This document shows, one piece after another, positions 30,048 to 40,105 of a stretch of DNA of 64,000 bases. Position 1 is the stretch's first letter. The number at the start of each line of letters is the position of its first letter. Source of the stretch: Lactobacillus huangpiensis (lineage in GTDB: Bacteria; Bacillota; Bacilli; Lactobacillales; Lactobacillaceae); contig NZ_BPPA01000001.1 of assembly GCF_019972815.1 (NCBI RefSeq), forward strand, positions 248,001 to 312,000. The letters are read 5' to 3'. A model generated the notes under the pieces. That model saw nothing but the letters and a program-made list of their open reading frames with translations, was not told where the DNA came from and ran no database searches. The translations under genes and the position numbers were made by a program.

Positions 30048-31286
30048 TTATTTATTAGTGCTTTTTCTCAAACTGAAAAAGATAATCAGAATAAAGTTAA
30101 TCAGTAGGGTGAAACCTGTAGTCCAGAAAACTGTAGCGTAGTTGAACAGACCGGAGATAGTAGAACCCATTAGTGAACCAAACACAGAACCAACTGCTTG
30201 GAAAGACTGATTGTAGCTAAAGATGCGACCAAAGCTTTCGGCCGGAGTGTTCAATGTCAAAACAGTCTGTGCTGCCGGTAACATTGCTGCACTGGCAATT
30301 CCCAGCAAAAAACGCAATCCTGCCAACACCCAAGGTGAGTGTGTTAAAGCCATGGGTACGAAGAGAATCGCACCTACTATTAAACCTAAGCGTAATATTT
30401 TTAGTGGTCCAATTTCATCCATTTTATGTCCGATTTTGGAAGCAGCCAGCAGTGTTCCGAGACCTGGGGTTGCGGCTACGATCCCCGCTACAAAGGCAAT
30501 ATTCTTGCTATTAGGCATCATCGATTTGACATACAAAGAAACAATTGGATCAATTGACATGTTAGCGGCCTGCACTAACAGGGTGGTTATGAACATGACT
30601 ACAATCAGTTTAACGCTTGGTAGAGAGTGCATGATTTCTTTCATAGGCTTCATTTCTTCACGAGAAATTGGGGTGAAGTTTTCATGAACTAAGAATGTCG
30701 ACCCTAAGAAGACGAGCACCATCAAAAAGCCGGTGATGAAGAATGGGATCCGGTAGCCCCAGACGCCACCAAGCCAATTACCGAAGAAGTTTGACAAAAC
30801 ACCACCTAAAAGTGGTCCAACTAAGTTTCCAGCTGTACCGGCAGTCATCATTTGACTCATTACCCAGCCACTTTTTCTGTGGGGAGTTTCTCCTGCGATC
30901 AAGGCAGTAGCATTGTTAATGTAGCCGGAAAAAGCACCCTGAATAAAACGCATGACAATTATGTAAATAGCATTAGGGGCAAAGCCGGTAGCAGTAATAG
31001 TTAAAGCCATGACCCCAGATGCCCGCATGCACATTAATTTACGACCCTTGCGGTCAGCCAAGTTGCCCCAATAAGGTGAAACAATTGCCTGAGCAATAAA
31101 GGTCATGGCAAATGCAAGACCGGAATACATACTAATCTGCAACTTGCTGTAGTGGCCCAGATCAGCGATAAATAATGAGATAAAGGGCATTGTCATGGAA
31201 TAGCCCATGCCTGTGATGAAGCAGCCTAGCCACAAAGTAACAAATGCCTTGTGCCAGCCAGCTGGAAATTTGTCGGAAACTGTCAA
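30048..31286 (-). CDS. DHA1-family multidrug MFS transporter
   Basis: A 412-residue MFS protein with about 12 helices. It has the motif A loop GNLADRKGRKLMCMRA and a motif C-like segment GTAGNLVGPLLGG in helix 5 that is typical of drug/H+ antiporters (MdtG/PmrA-like). The start is TTG at 31286, supported by GAGGACG eight bases upstream; no ATG is near. It is distinct from the two paralogous MFS proteins in this window. It stands alone. The substrate range is unknown. Confidence 0.87.
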   Translation of the reverse strand: MTVSDKFPAGWHKAFVTLWLGCFITGMGYSMTMPFISLFIADLGHYSKLQISMYSGLAFAMTFIAQAIVSPYWGNLADRKGRKLMCMRASGVMALTITATGFAPNAIYIIVMRFIQGAFSGYINNATALIAGETPHRKSGWVMSQMMTAGTAGNLVGPLLGGVLSNFFGNWLGGVWGYRIPFFITGFLMVLVFLGSTFLVHENFTPISREEMKPMKEIMHSLPSVKLIVVMFITTLLVQAANMSIDPIVSLYVKSMMPNSKNIAFVAGIVAATPGLGTLLAASKIGHKMDEIGPLKILRLGLIVGAILFVPMALTHSPWVLAGLRFLLGIASAAMLPAAQTVLTLNTPAESFGRIFSYNQSFQAVGSVFGSLMGSTISGLFNYATVFWTTGFTLLINFILIIFFSLRKSTNK

Positions 31287-31435
31287 AACGTCCTCGCTTT
31301 CTTTTTAATATTTTCCTAAAAAATACGATATCTTTTATATTTTAGCACAATAAATTTGCTAAGAATTTGCTAAATAGATGATATTTTCATATTAAACATG
31401 TTAGGATATTATTTCTGAAAGGAAGGGATGTTGGT

Positions 31436-32353
31436 ATGGGAAGAGATTCGCACTTAACTAGGCAGGAATACCGCCAAAAATCCCAGTCGCACACAAACAA
31501 GGTGCCAAAGGCAACGATTAGAGAAAATAATACTTCTCAAACTCGTGCTGACTATCGCCATTTAAAGTTAAATTTCTGGGATATTTTTGCAGATCGGCCA
31601 TACATCGCGGTGGCAATAGTTGTTTTGGCTATTTTCTTAGTTATGGCTAAACTCTGGTGGCTTCTTGCTGCACTGGCAATTGTGGTCGCAATTGGCATCT
31701 TTGTGATTGGCCGCAGTCATCATCCTAACCGTGTACTTAGCCTTGAATTTAAAATGAAGTCATCCCGGAAATTAAGCATGTTACGAGCTTTGCAATTTGG
31801 TGGCTCGATTATCATGTTTCTGGCCACTTATATGAAAAAAGTGGTAACAGTTAATTTTTCCACAGCTGGTTCGACTGATAGCTTGCAAGTCGTTCAGGGC
31901 ATCTTGTCTAATCGTGGTGGCGTCTATGGTCAACAGGGATCATACTTCTTGAGTTTATTAAATACCCTAACTGGCGGACAGCTGTGGGGTAAATATCGTT
32001 ATGCGGCTAACAGTGCCCAAATGATGAGCAGTGGTGCAGGTCGTTTAATTATTATGTGGGTTTTGCTTTTAATGATTGCACCGGCATTTTGCGTTTTAGC
32101 ACAATTTTTTCGGGAACCATATTCGCGCAATACGGCCTTGGTAGCTTCAATCATAGCTACTATCAGCTTTGTTTTAACTCCTCGTTTTTTGAGTAAGTGG
32201 ATTGTAGAATACGCTGTCGAAAATCGTATGGCCAGCAGTCAAGCTCAGGCTGCTATTAGTGTCGGACCTATGGCCTATGTGGCAATGCTCTGCGCAATTT
32301 TAGTTTTAGTTATTTCAGTTTACCGGGTAATTAAAAAGGACAGATTCGTTTAA
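31436..32353 (+). CDS. Conserved-looking membrane protein, function unknown
   Basis: A 305-residue protein. A polar 45-residue N-terminus rich in Arg/Gln/Ser precedes two helices (about 55-92), another near 118-130, then a 65-residue stretch rich in Gly/Ser/Gln that should face outside. Helices at about 205-225, 235-255 and 275-298 follow. I do not recognise the family. GGAAGGGATG provides the ribosome site. It is divergent from the multidrug MFS gene and has its own terminator. Confidence 0.75.
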   Translation: MGRDSHLTRQEYRQKSQSHTNKVPKATIRENNTSQTRADYRHLKLNFWDIFADRPYIAVAIVVLAIFLVMAKLWWLLAALAIVVAIGIFVIGRSHHPNRVLSLEFKMKSSRKLSMLRALQFGGSIIMFLATYMKKVVTVNFSTAGSTDSLQVVQGILSNRGGVYGQQGSYFLSLLNTLTGGQLWGKYRYAANSAQMMSSGAGRLIIMWVLLLMIAPAFCVLAQFFREPYSRNTALVASIIATISFVLTPRFLSKWIVEYAVENRMASSQAQAAISVGPMAYVAMLCAILVLVISVYRVIKKDRFV

Positions 32354-32375
32354 AAACCAGAAAAAGTTTTAAATT

Positions 32376-32443
32376 AAAAACCAGCTTTGTTTTCTATAAG
32401 CCGGTTTTTTATGATTTTAAAAACTGCTTTGAAAAAGCAGTTT
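32376..32443 (+). terminator. Two consecutive hairpin terminators
   Basis: First hairpin: AAAAACC-AGCTT / AAGC-CGGTTTTTT (32376-32410). Second hairpin: AAACTGCTTT / AAGCAGTTT (32420-32443). Confidence 0.8.
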
Positions 32444-32588
32444 ATTATATTTTGCATAGCAAATTTATTTTTACTTAATATTGTAAAGGTATAGGTTTGT
32501 CTTTAAAATCAAGTTAAACAGTAAATAATAAAATATCATCTGTTTAAAAATTTTTTTGACTTAAATTGTAAATAGGAGGGGATTATTT

Positions 32589-32913
32589 ATGCTTAATGAT
32601 ATTGTTTTGATTTTACTAATAGTTGATGCTATTTACTTAATATATCTAGTTTGCGTCAGATTAACACACAAAACACCGCAGAATTCTAAACTTATCCAAT
32701 TTTATCAGCACCAACATTTACGGTGGGCTAAAGTTAAGTACTTCTTCCTTGTAATTCCTATTGTTTTTATTTCTTCTACCATATGATAATAGCTGGAATA
32801 ATTATGTAACATCCTTGTTTGTGCGCATTATTGGAATTGTTTTGTGGACGCTGATATTTGTGATTGGTGACTTTCTCGATGGGAAAATGTATCACTGGTT
32901 TTTAAAAAAATAA
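32589..32913 (+). pseudogene. Small membrane protein gene with a one-base frameshift
   Basis: The first 65 codons give MLNDIVLILLIVDAIYLIYL...FFLVIPIVFISS and stop. Removing one T from the run at 32764-32768 joins this frame to LFLLPYDNSWNNYVTSL...FLDGKMYHWFLKK, ending at TAA 32911-32913. The repaired protein has about 107 residues and three membrane segments. Hydrophobicity and codon use continue smoothly across the join. I do not recognise the family. AGGAGG lies before the ATG. Either the gene is broken or the T run is miscalled. Confidence 0.65.
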
Positions 32914-32934
32914 TACGGATAAGTAAAAAAACAT

Positions 32935-32965
32935 AAGCACCTCAGGTTAAACCTGAGGTGCTTTT
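32935..32965. terminator. Strong terminator
   Basis: Arms AAGCACCTCAGGT / ACCTGAGGTGCTT with A and T runs on either side. It separates the small membrane gene from the toxin remnant and can act in both directions. Confidence 0.9.
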
Positions 32966-33023
32966 AAAATGAAACTATTTTTATTTTTTGAGTGACTAGA
33001 ATTAAGCAACGTTTTGATAAAAA

Positions 33024-33365
33024 TTAGTGCTTATCTAAAATTTGATATGCTTTAGATAGCAAGTTATCCAAGTCTTTATCACTAACATGTCCAACAATTT
33101 TACCATTTCGACCGGAAAATCATAATTAGGCATTTGAAAAGTAACTACACTACCAGATATCCCACTGCTGATATCAGCAAGACGATAGTATAGACCACGA
33201 TTATCTTTTTTAAAATCATGCGTAAGAGGCATGCAGATAACGAGTCCTGTTTTTTGATTATATGCATTATTTAATGTAACTATCGCTGGTCTTTGAATAA
33301 TGCCAGATTGGGGATTATGGCCGCCTTCTTTTCGTCCTGCATGTGGTTCAGCATCTATCCGAATA
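33024..33365 (-). pseudogene. PemK/MazF-type toxin, frameshifted
   Basis: On the minus strand the frame reads SRDIIRIDAEPHAGRKEGG...IIQRPAIVTLNNAYNQKTGLVICMPLTHDF, an unmistakable MazF/PemK endoribonuclease N-terminal half. It continues to NYDF near 33115. There the frame changes; adding one base to the four-base run at 33117-33120 restores GRNGKIVGHVSDKDLDNLLSKAYQILDKH up to TAA at 33024. At the 5' end an in-frame stop lies just before SRDII and no ATG is present, so the start also appears lost or altered. It follows an intact antitoxin gene. The toxin is probably inactive unless the sequence is wrong. Confidence 0.82.
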
Positions 33366-33633
33366 ATGTCTCTTGATTAGATGCTACATTTTCCTTACCA
33401 ACCTGCATAGTATCAGGGTTACCTATTTTTTCAGTTTCTTTTTTAAAGTCAATATCGTCATATTCTTCATTAAACCGCGGATTAGAGTCAATAGCCTTAT
33501 AGATTAAAGTGCTATTATCTTCTTGAATCAATTCAAATCGTTGTCCAGGTTTAACTCCAGCCTTACTCGGGATCATAAGTGCTATAGAATTACCAACTTT
33601 TCTAGCAACAAAGTTACCCAGTTTCTTTTTCAT
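33355..33633 (-). CDS. AbrB/PemI-type antitoxin
   Basis: A 92-residue protein. The N-terminal swapped-hairpin DNA-binding domain is seen in ARKVGNSIALMIPSKAGVKPGQRFELI. The acidic C-terminal tail would cover the toxin's RNA-binding face. AGGGAGC precedes the ATG. It overlaps the start region of the toxin remnant, the usual antitoxin-first order, and should repress its own promoter. It is intact although its partner is frameshifted, a common end state for such modules. Confidence 0.82.
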   Translation of the reverse strand: MKKKLGNFVARKVGNSIALMIPSKAGVKPGQRFELIQEDNSTLIYKAIDSNPRFNEEYDDIDFKKETEKIGNPDTMQVGKENVASNQETLFG

Positions 33634-33878
33634 TAATATTAGCTCCCTAATTTATGTTAGTACAAGTATACACCGCACCCGATGAGATTTCGATTATGTC
33701 TCTCCATAATTTAGGTGATCTTGATTTTAAGCAGCAATATAGTCTTAACAGCTATTGAGCATAATTAATAGAAGTCATAATCATATTTTCAATGCGATAA
33801 AGCCTTAAGACTAAAAATATATAGATAAATCATGAGCCAAAAGCTTAATTAAATGTCTAATATAATTTTTAAATAAAA

Positions 33879-33911
33879 GAGCCCCAAGTTTAGGACAACT
33901 TTTGGAGGCTC
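33879..33911. terminator. Terminator of the GH31 gene
   Basis: Arms GAGCCCC-AAGTT / AACTTTTGGAGGCTC. The rest of the gap 33634-33941 shows nothing that I can name. Confidence 0.75.
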
Positions 33912-33941
33912 AGTATATATTAGTTTTTTGTTTATATTTAT

Positions 33942-36929
33942 TTACCTTTTTGCTCTGAAAAAGATAATTTCTCTTGCAGCAATAATCGGACCAGATGATT
34001 GATAGATAGTCAAATGCACTTTCTTTGCACGGACATCTCGCAGACCAACCACCTTGTTTTTCGTGTCAGCTTTCCACTGCAAGTAGTCTGCATAGGTAGT
34101 ATATTGCTCGCCATCCGCTGAAACAGCAATTGATATCGCAAGAGGATCACCATTATGATCAATATTTCGTGGCACATAGACCATTCTGCTTAATTTCTCA
34201 ACTTTTTCAAAAGTAAAGGTTAGTTCCAGTGGTTGTTCAGGTAAAATTGATTGATCCGTTTGCCATTCGCTTGCCAGTTTAAGATCAGTTAAATAAGACA
34301 GGGGATGATTTTCTTTGCTGGTATAGTTGCTAGTCACCTCAATGTTTTCAATAGCATAATCTTTAGCAGCATGCTTGGTAATAACACCGAAAAGATCAGA
34401 CCATTCAGAAACTTTATTTCCTATTACATACCTCATTCTAATGATATAGCGAGTATTAGGAGTTAATTCGTGAAAAGTGAAATTTTTGCCGGTAATGCCC
34501 ACATAAAGGAGATTATTAACTTCTATCTGAACTGCACTTTCATGAGGCCAGGCAAGCTCGAACGAATGAGCTGAAATTTTACTTGAATCAACTGCCGGCA
34601 ATTTAGGTGAAGGCAATACGCCACTGGTAATTTCATGTACTAACACTTTCTTGCCATAATTAAAATTGTGCACTGTAATTTCGATTTTAGTTGTGGTAAT
34701 GTCTCGACTTGCTAATTTTATTTGCAGGGCAGTTTGCGTGTTCTTGTGATATTGTTTAAATTCATCCAAGCCATAATTAGTATTGTAAAAAATGCCTTCG
34801 CGAGCATGGTTGAAAGCGTCGAGCGAGCCGTATTCTTCCACTGGGACAACTTGATCGTTAATTTTAATAGTGATGCGATCAGGGTAAGAATCACACATAA
34901 TAGTCAGTTTAGTAGGTTGTTCAACATCTTGGTTTTCCCAGTTGCCTTCAACTGGTGGAATAGTTACCAGCAACGTTTCATTTTCAGTTTCATTGAAAAT
35001 TTTTGTGGTAGAACCATTGGATTCAGCGGCTTGAGAGTTATCGTTGTAAATAACTGTCTCACTTTGATCTCCTGGGTAAAGCAGAAAATCACGATTGCCC
35101 CAGTCAAAAATACTGCCGCCGCGAACAAAGGCTGGTAGGTGCCATAATGGAAAAGATAAATTATTGTAGACCTTGCCACCGGCATATTTTTTACCTGTAA
35201 AAAGATCAATCCACATTGTCTTCTTCCCGGGTAAATACAGATTATCTTTGCGTGAATCTCCGTTTTCATCTTCGCGGCCATTAGTAATTGGTGCAATTAA
35301 CAAATCGGAGCCTAACATGAACTCATTGCCAAACTGTGCTGTGTAATTAGCCAGCTCGTCTGGAAAGTCACTAAAAAGGGGACGCATGATTAATGCGCCA
35401 TTTTTTGCCTGTTCATTTAGTGTATATATGTAGTTAGTCAAATGCTGGCGTAATTTGAGGTAAGCCAAATTAATGTCGGTTATTTTCCTATTATAAGCAA
35501 ACGGGTTTTTACTGAAGTTGCCCTGATCATCGAAATTAAAGAGCAGTGGGGTAAAACATTTCCATTCAAAATCACGGACATTGATTTGTGCATTGCCACC
35601 GCCTTGCAGTCCATCAACTGCTGCACCAACTAAAGGCTGACCTGAAAGATTTGCTCCGAGCATACCAGCTACTTGTGTAGCAACATTGCCCCAGTTGCCG
35701 CCAACATCTCCAAAGATCAAAGCAGCGTTTTTTTGCATGCCGGTACTGCCGCTATCAGCAAGCACTAGTGAACGCTTTGTTTGTGATTCGTTTTGAAGCT
35801 GTGCTTTATCTTTAGTCGCTATTTCATTAGTAGTAAAAGTAAAAGTAGTTTTTTCCGGTAATTCGACTTCGCTTTGGTGCCAAAATCCGGGATGAACGTC
35901 TTGGTTTAACGCATATTCATTAAAGAAACTGAGAGCTTGTTGATTGTTGGCTTGAACACCATAATTGGGCACAAACCAGCTCAAAGGAAAATGCATGGCA
36001 TGATAGCGATCAATTAGTGCTCGCGCGGAAAACTGGTAGTTTTCTTCGCCGTTAAGTGAAGATTTGCCCGATGCGGCTTTTTCATCTTTTGTACGAGTAT
36101 AATAATTATTGCCAATTTTACTGGCATTGCGTTTCTTAGCTTGACTTGGTTGCCACAAAGTTGTACAGAAATTGCCAATATGACCCAGACCTAAGGCGTA
36201 TTTGGGCAATAACATTGGTTTGCCCGTTAAAGTATAATAGCGTTGCAAAATTTCCTGAGGATTAGTACCAAGAAGGTAAAATGCATCAAAGACTGCATCT
36301 TGGTGGGTGAGAACAGTGACTCCTCTCTTGGTTTTGCCAAAATCATAAGTTCCTTCTGCAGTAGTATTTCTTAATTCACCATAACCAGCATTCGACCAGA
36401 AAAAAGGGACAGGCATAATGACGCCACCTTTACCGGTTATTTGGTCATGCTTAATTGCGATTTTGTGTCCTCTGTGACTAAAGTAGCCGTTTTGCAAGCC
36501 GCCACCATAAAAAAATTCATTTTTATTTTCTGTTAAAAACTCACGGGTTCTGGTAGAACTAAGTTCAAGTGGTTGAGATTGGTGCATCCTGTTATGGTGC
36601 AATGATTCATCAAAAATACTTATAACAGCTGGATTTTGCCCAAAAATAATTTGGTAATTGCCAGTATGGATAATTAAGGAATCATTGGTGGCTCTGACCT
36701 GCGACTTTGCAAAGGCAGAGTTATCAAACTGGGTTAATTGAATAGTTTCCGTTCGATTTTCAGTAAAATTTTGCTCTGGATCAATTAAAAGACGAAAAAT
36801 GCCGGCAGCTAAGACATAAAAGCGCGCAATTTCGCCCGTGGCAAAATGTAATTCGTAATAGTGGTCACACTTGCTGGCACCAGTAAGTGCTCCTAGTTGA
36901 TGTTGATTTGTTTGCGTATTTTGAATCAT
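33942..36929 (-). CDS. GH31-family glycosidase with FN3 and F5/8C-like modules
   Basis: A 995-residue enzyme without a signal peptide. A GH31 N-terminal beta-sandwich comes first (ends near HKIAIKHDQITGKGGV), then the barrel beginning LLPKYALGLGHIGNF. The region ALIFGDVGGNWGN ... GQPLVGAAVDGLQGG matches the GH31 acid/base stretch, with Asp in GDVGGNW. I could not place the nucleophile Asp with confidence, because the strand-4 region (HFPLSWFVPNYG ... GFWHQSEVELPE) is divergent. After the GH31 C-terminal domains, an FN3-like module (about 780-855) and a discoidin/CBM32-like module (about 865-990) follow. The divergent neighbour is nagA, with a NagR-like operator between. An amino-sugar alpha-linkage such as alpha-GalNAc is therefore a testable alternative to alpha-glucose. 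Confidence 0.82.
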   Translation of the reverse strand: MIQNTQTNQHQLGALTGASKCDHYYELHFATGEIARFYVLAAGIFRLLIDPEQNFTENRTETIQLTQFDNSAFAKSQVRATNDSLIIHTGNYQIIFGQNPAVISIFDESLHHNRMHQSQPLELSSTRTREFLTENKNEFFYGGGLQNGYFSHRGHKIAIKHDQITGKGGVIMPVPFFWSNAGYGELRNTTAEGTYDFGKTKRGVTVLTHQDAVFDAFYLLGTNPQEILQRYYTLTGKPMLLPKYALGLGHIGNFCTTLWQPSQAKKRNASKIGNNYYTRTKDEKAASGKSSLNGEENYQFSARALIDRYHAMHFPLSWFVPNYGVQANNQQALSFFNEYALNQDVHPGFWHQSEVELPEKTTFTFTTNEIATKDKAQLQNESQTKRSLVLADSGSTGMQKNAALIFGDVGGNWGNVATQVAGMLGANLSGQPLVGAAVDGLQGGGNAQINVRDFEWKCFTPLLFNFDDQGNFSKNPFAYNRKITDINLAYLKLRQHLTNYIYTLNEQAKNGALIMRPLFSDFPDELANYTAQFGNEFMLGSDLLIAPITNGREDENGDSRKDNLYLPGKKTMWIDLFTGKKYAGGKVYNNLSFPLWHLPAFVRGGSIFDWGNRDFLLYPGDQSETVIYNDNSQAAESNGSTTKIFNETENETLLVTIPPVEGNWENQDVEQPTKLTIMCDSYPDRITIKINDQVVPVEEYGSLDAFNHAREGIFYNTNYGLDEFKQYHKNTQTALQIKLASRDITTTKIEITVHNFNYGKKVLVHEITSGVLPSPKLPAVDSSKISAHSFELAWPHESAVQIEVNNLLYVGITGKNFTFHELTPNTRYIIRMRYVIGNKVSEWSDLFGVITKHAAKDYAIENIEVTSNYTSKENHPLSYLTDLKLASEWQTDQSILPEQPLELTFTFEKVEKLSRMVYVPRNIDHNGDPLAISIAVSADGEQYTTYADYLQWKADTKNKVVGLRDVRAKKVHLTIYQSSGPIIAAREIIFFRAKR

Positions 36930-37006
36930 ATTTCTTGTTTCCTAATTAGTTACCTATACCACTATTATAACTAAAAAATAAAAAGTTTCTGTACTATTTG
37001 AAATTG

Positions 37007-37049
37007 AACTGGTAAATACCAGTTGATTAAGCTAAAATTAAGCTATAAA
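37007..37049 (+). promoter_or_regulatory. NagR/DasR-like operator and nagA promoter
   Basis: AACTGGTAAATACCAGTT (37007-37024) is an inverted repeat with half sites ACTGGT/ACCAGT, as in GntR/HutC-family DasR/NagR sites (ACTGGTCTAGACCAGT). It overlaps a putative -35 TTGATT (37023-37028); TATAAA at 37044-37049 may be the -10. No NagR gene is in the window. Confidence 0.65.
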
Positions 37050-37085
37050 TACGAGTTTTATTTTAAAAAGAAAGGCAAAAATATT

Positions 37086-38240
37086 ATGACTTATTATATT
37101 CATGCAGATAAATTCTTTCTTGAAAATGTGACAGAACAAGGTGGTTACCTAGAAGTTCAAGATGACGGCAAATTTGGCTTTTACTATACTGAAGATCAAA
37201 AACCTGAAGGCAAAATAGTAGACTATAAAGGCAAATGGATTGCACCAGGACTGGTTGACACACATGTACACGGTTCACTAAAAGAAGACGTGATGAAAAG
37301 TGATTGGGCGGGAATCAACCGTCTGTCAGAAGGCTTTTTACGGTCTGGCGTTACCAGCTGGCTGCCAACGACTTATACTGCTGGTGCAGATACATTAAGC
37401 AAAATTTGCCAGATGTTTGGCGCCCATAAAGGTGAAGAAACTGGTGCTAAAATTCAAGGGTTGCATTTTGAAGGACCATACTTTACTGCAGAACATGCTG
37501 GTGCAGAAAACCCTAAATATTTGATTGATCCTGATATTAATCAATTTAATGAGTGGCGTGAAGAATCTAAAGGGCTGCTGAATAAAATATCTCTTGCGCC
37601 TGAGAGAAAAGGTGCCCGGGAATTTATCCGTGCTGCTGTTAAAGAGGGTGTAGTTGTTTCTTTGGGGCACTCGAGTGCTGACTTTGAAGAAGCTAAAGCC
37701 GGTGTTGAAGCTGGTGCAACAATGTTTACTCATACTTTTAACGGAATGCCTGATCCTTCACACCATGATACATCAATTTCTAACGCTGCGATGGCTCTGC
37801 ATAATGTAACAGATGAATTGATCTGTGACGGTCACCATGTTCAAAAAGAAATGGTGCGGGCATTGGTTCAGCTTAAAGGTGCCGAACACATTTGTTTAAT
37901 CACAGATTGTATGGAAGCTGGCATGATGCCTGACGGTGACTATATGTTAGGTGAATTGCCTGTTTATGTTAAAGAGGGCATGGCTCGTTTGAAAGGTGGC
38001 AATAATTTAGCCGGCAGTATTTTGCAATTAAAGACTGCAGTCAAGAATGTTGTTGACTGGAACGTTGCTACTCCTGAAGAAGCTGTTATGATGGCTTCTT
38101 ATGTTCCGGCTAAGAGTGCGCACGTACTCGATAAATGTGGTTCAATCGCACCTGATAAAGATGCCGATTTCTTAGTATTAAACCCTGACATGACTTTAAG
38201 TGAAACTTATTTAAATGGTGAGTCACGCTACCAGGCATAA
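37086..38240 (+). CDS. nagA: N-acetylglucosamine-6-phosphate deacetylase
   Basis: A 384-residue amidohydrolase that removes the acetyl group from GlcNAc-6-phosphate, feeding glucosamine-6-phosphate to glycolysis or wall synthesis. Visible motifs are VDTHVHG (HxH), FEGPYF with the metal-binding Glu, the His in SLGHSSADF, HTFNGM, CDGHHV, and the catalytic Asp in LITDCMEAG. The start is ATG 37086 behind GAAAGG; an upstream frame from 37023 adds a lysine-rich stretch that is not part of the family. nagB is not in the window. Control by a NagR-type repressor is suggested by the operator upstream. Confidence 0.95.
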   Translation: MTYYIHADKFFLENVTEQGGYLEVQDDGKFGFYYTEDQKPEGKIVDYKGKWIAPGLVDTHVHGSLKEDVMKSDWAGINRLSEGFLRSGVTSWLPTTYTAGADTLSKICQMFGAHKGEETGAKIQGLHFEGPYFTAEHAGAENPKYLIDPDINQFNEWREESKGLLNKISLAPERKGAREFIRAAVKEGVVVSLGHSSADFEEAKAGVEAGATMFTHTFNGMPDPSHHDTSISNAAMALHNVTDELICDGHHVQKEMVRALVQLKGAEHICLITDCMEAGMMPDGDYMLGELPVYVKEGMARLKGGNNLAGSILQLKTAVKNVVDWNVATPEEAVMMASYVPAKSAHVLDKCGSIAPDKDADFLVLNPDMTLSETYLNGESRYQA

Positions 38241-38266
38241 AGCAGCTTATTAATTATTATATAGAA

Positions 38267-38301
38267 TAAAAAACCAATTCATTAACTTGAACTGGTTTTT
38301 T
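38267..38301. terminator. Terminator after nagA
   Basis: Arms AAAAAACCAATTCA / TTGAACTGGTTTTTT. Confidence 0.88.
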
Positions 38302-38455
38302 ATTTGCACAATTTTTAATATAAACTATATTTAAGCACATATTATATACTATATGCTGTTAATATAAGCTTAATTTATTGCACTTTTTACATGCTGGTTA
38401 TAGTCTAATCATATAGTACGTGCTAATAATAATTAAATAGACGGAGAGTGAAAAA

Positions 38456-40099
38456 ATGGCTAAAACAGGACAAGATAGGTTGAATGACCCATTTTTAAAC
38501 AAAGGTACTGCTTTTACAGAAGAGCAGCGAGAAAAGTATCAGCTGGCAGGGATGTTACCTCCTAAGGTGCAGTCATTAGAAGAGCAGGCGCGGGAAGTTT
38601 ACCTGCAGTATCAGGAAAAATCAACTAATTTGGAAAAGCGCATTTTTTTGATGACCGTTTTTAATACTAATCGGGTGCTGTTTTTTAAGGTCTTCAGTGA
38701 GCATGTTACCGAATTTATGCCGATTGTGTATGACCCGACGATAGCTGAGACTATCGAAAATTACAGTCATTTGTTTGTAAATCCGCAATATGCCGCATTT
38801 TTGTCAATTAATGAACCTGATCAAATCGAAGATAGTTTAAAAAATGCGGCTGATGGCCGTGATATAAAACTAATAGTGGTTACTGACGGTGAAGAAATTT
38901 TAGGAATTGGTGACTGGGGTACACAGGGAGTTGACATTTCTGTTGGCAAGTTGATGGTTTATACTGCTGCAGCTGGTGTTGACCCAGCGTGTGTATTGCC
39001 AGTAGTGCTAGATGTTGGCACTAATAATGACAAATTACTTAATGATTCGCTCTACTTAGGCAATCATCAGCGTCGCGTAAATGGTGAACCATATTATCAA
39101 TTTGTTGATCGCTTTGTGCAAACTGTAGAAAAATTATTTCCGGGACTATATTTACATTTTGAAGATTTTGGCCGAGATAATGCTGATAATATTTTAAAAC
39201 ATTATCGTGATCATATTTTAACCTTTAATGATGATATTCAAGGTACCGGTGTCATTGTTTTGGCCGGAATTCTCGGAGCATTGAAGATTAGTGGTCAGAA
39301 ATTAACAGACCAAAAGTATGTCTGTTTTGGTGCCGGAACAGCTGGTACAGGAATCGTTGAGCAAGTCTATGCCGAGATGCTGCAAGCAGGCTTACAACCT
39401 GAAGAAGCGCGCAGGCATTTTTACTTAGTAGATAAACAAGGTCTGCTTTTTGAAGATACGCCTGAACTAACACCTGCTCAGAAACCATTTGTCAGAAAAC
39501 GTTCTGAATTTAGCAATGCTGACCAGCTTAAAGATTTAAAGAGTGTTGTACAAGCAGTTCATCCTGATATTTTAGTGGGAACATCAACTCGCTCAGGTGC
39601 TTTCACTCAGGATATTGTGACGGAAATGGCAACCCATACCGAACGTCCAATTATTTTCCCATTGTCAAACCCAACTCAATTAGCGGAGGCAAAAGCAGAA
39701 GATTTAATTCATTGGACTAAAGGCAAGGCTTTAGTAGCTACTGGTATTCCTGCTGATCCAGTTGATTATGACGGCACTAAGTATGAAATCGGACAAGCCA
39801 ACAATGCTTTGGTTTATCCGGGACTTGGTCTTGGCGCTCTGGCAGTTAATGCCAAGATTTTAAGTGATGAAATGATTAGTGTAGCGGCCCACTCACTTGG
39901 CGGCATTGTTGATTCAAGTAAACCAGGTGCAGCAGTTTTGCCACCAGTTGAAAAACTAAATGTCTTTTCTCAAACTGTAGCAAAAGCTGTGGCTAACAAG
40001 GCAATTGCCGATCACCTCAACCAAAATGATTTTCAAGATGGTGACAAGGCAGTGGCTGCACTTCGCTGGGCGCCTGAATATAAAGATGAGCAGGAGTGA
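38456..40099 (+). CDS. mleS: Malolactic enzyme
   Basis: A 547-residue NAD- and Mn-dependent enzyme that decarboxylates L-malate directly to L-lactate and CO2. It has the malic-enzyme fold: the N-terminal [12 protein letters not shown].., [39 protein letters not shown] and the NAD site [10 protein letters not shown]. Length and the co-encoded malate permease favour malolactic over malic enzyme. ACGGAGAG precedes the ATG. It is the first gene of mleS-mleP. The usual mleR regulator is not adjacent, and the LysR gene at 2276 is too far away to assume a link. Confidence 0.93.
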   Translation: MAKTGQDRLNDPFLNKGTAFTEEQREKYQLAGMLPPKVQSLEEQAREVYLQYQEKSTNLEKRIFLMTVFNTNRVLFFKVFSEHVTEFMPIVYDPTIAETIENYSHLFVNPQYAAFLSINEPDQIEDSLKNAADGRDIKLIVVTDGEEILGIGDWGTQGVDISVGKLMVYTAAAGVDPACVLPVVLDVGTNNDKLLNDSLYLGNHQRRVNGEPYYQFVDRFVQTVEKLFPGLYLHFEDFGRDNADNILKHYRDHILTFNDDIQGTGVIVLAGILGALKISGQKLTDQKYVCFGAGTAGTGIVEQVYAEMLQAGLQPEEARRHFYLVDKQGLLFEDTPELTPAQKPFVRKRSEFSNADQLKDLKSVVQAVHPDILVGTSTRSGAFTQDIVTEMATHTERPIIFPLSNPTQLAEAKAEDLIHWTKGKALVATGIPADPVDYDGTKYEIGQANNALVYPGLGLGALAVNAKILSDEMISVAAHSLGGIVDSSKPGAAVLPPVEKLNVFSQTVAKAVANKAIADHLNQNDFQDGDKAVAALRWAPEYKDEQE

Positions 40100-40105
40100 G
40101 AATAA

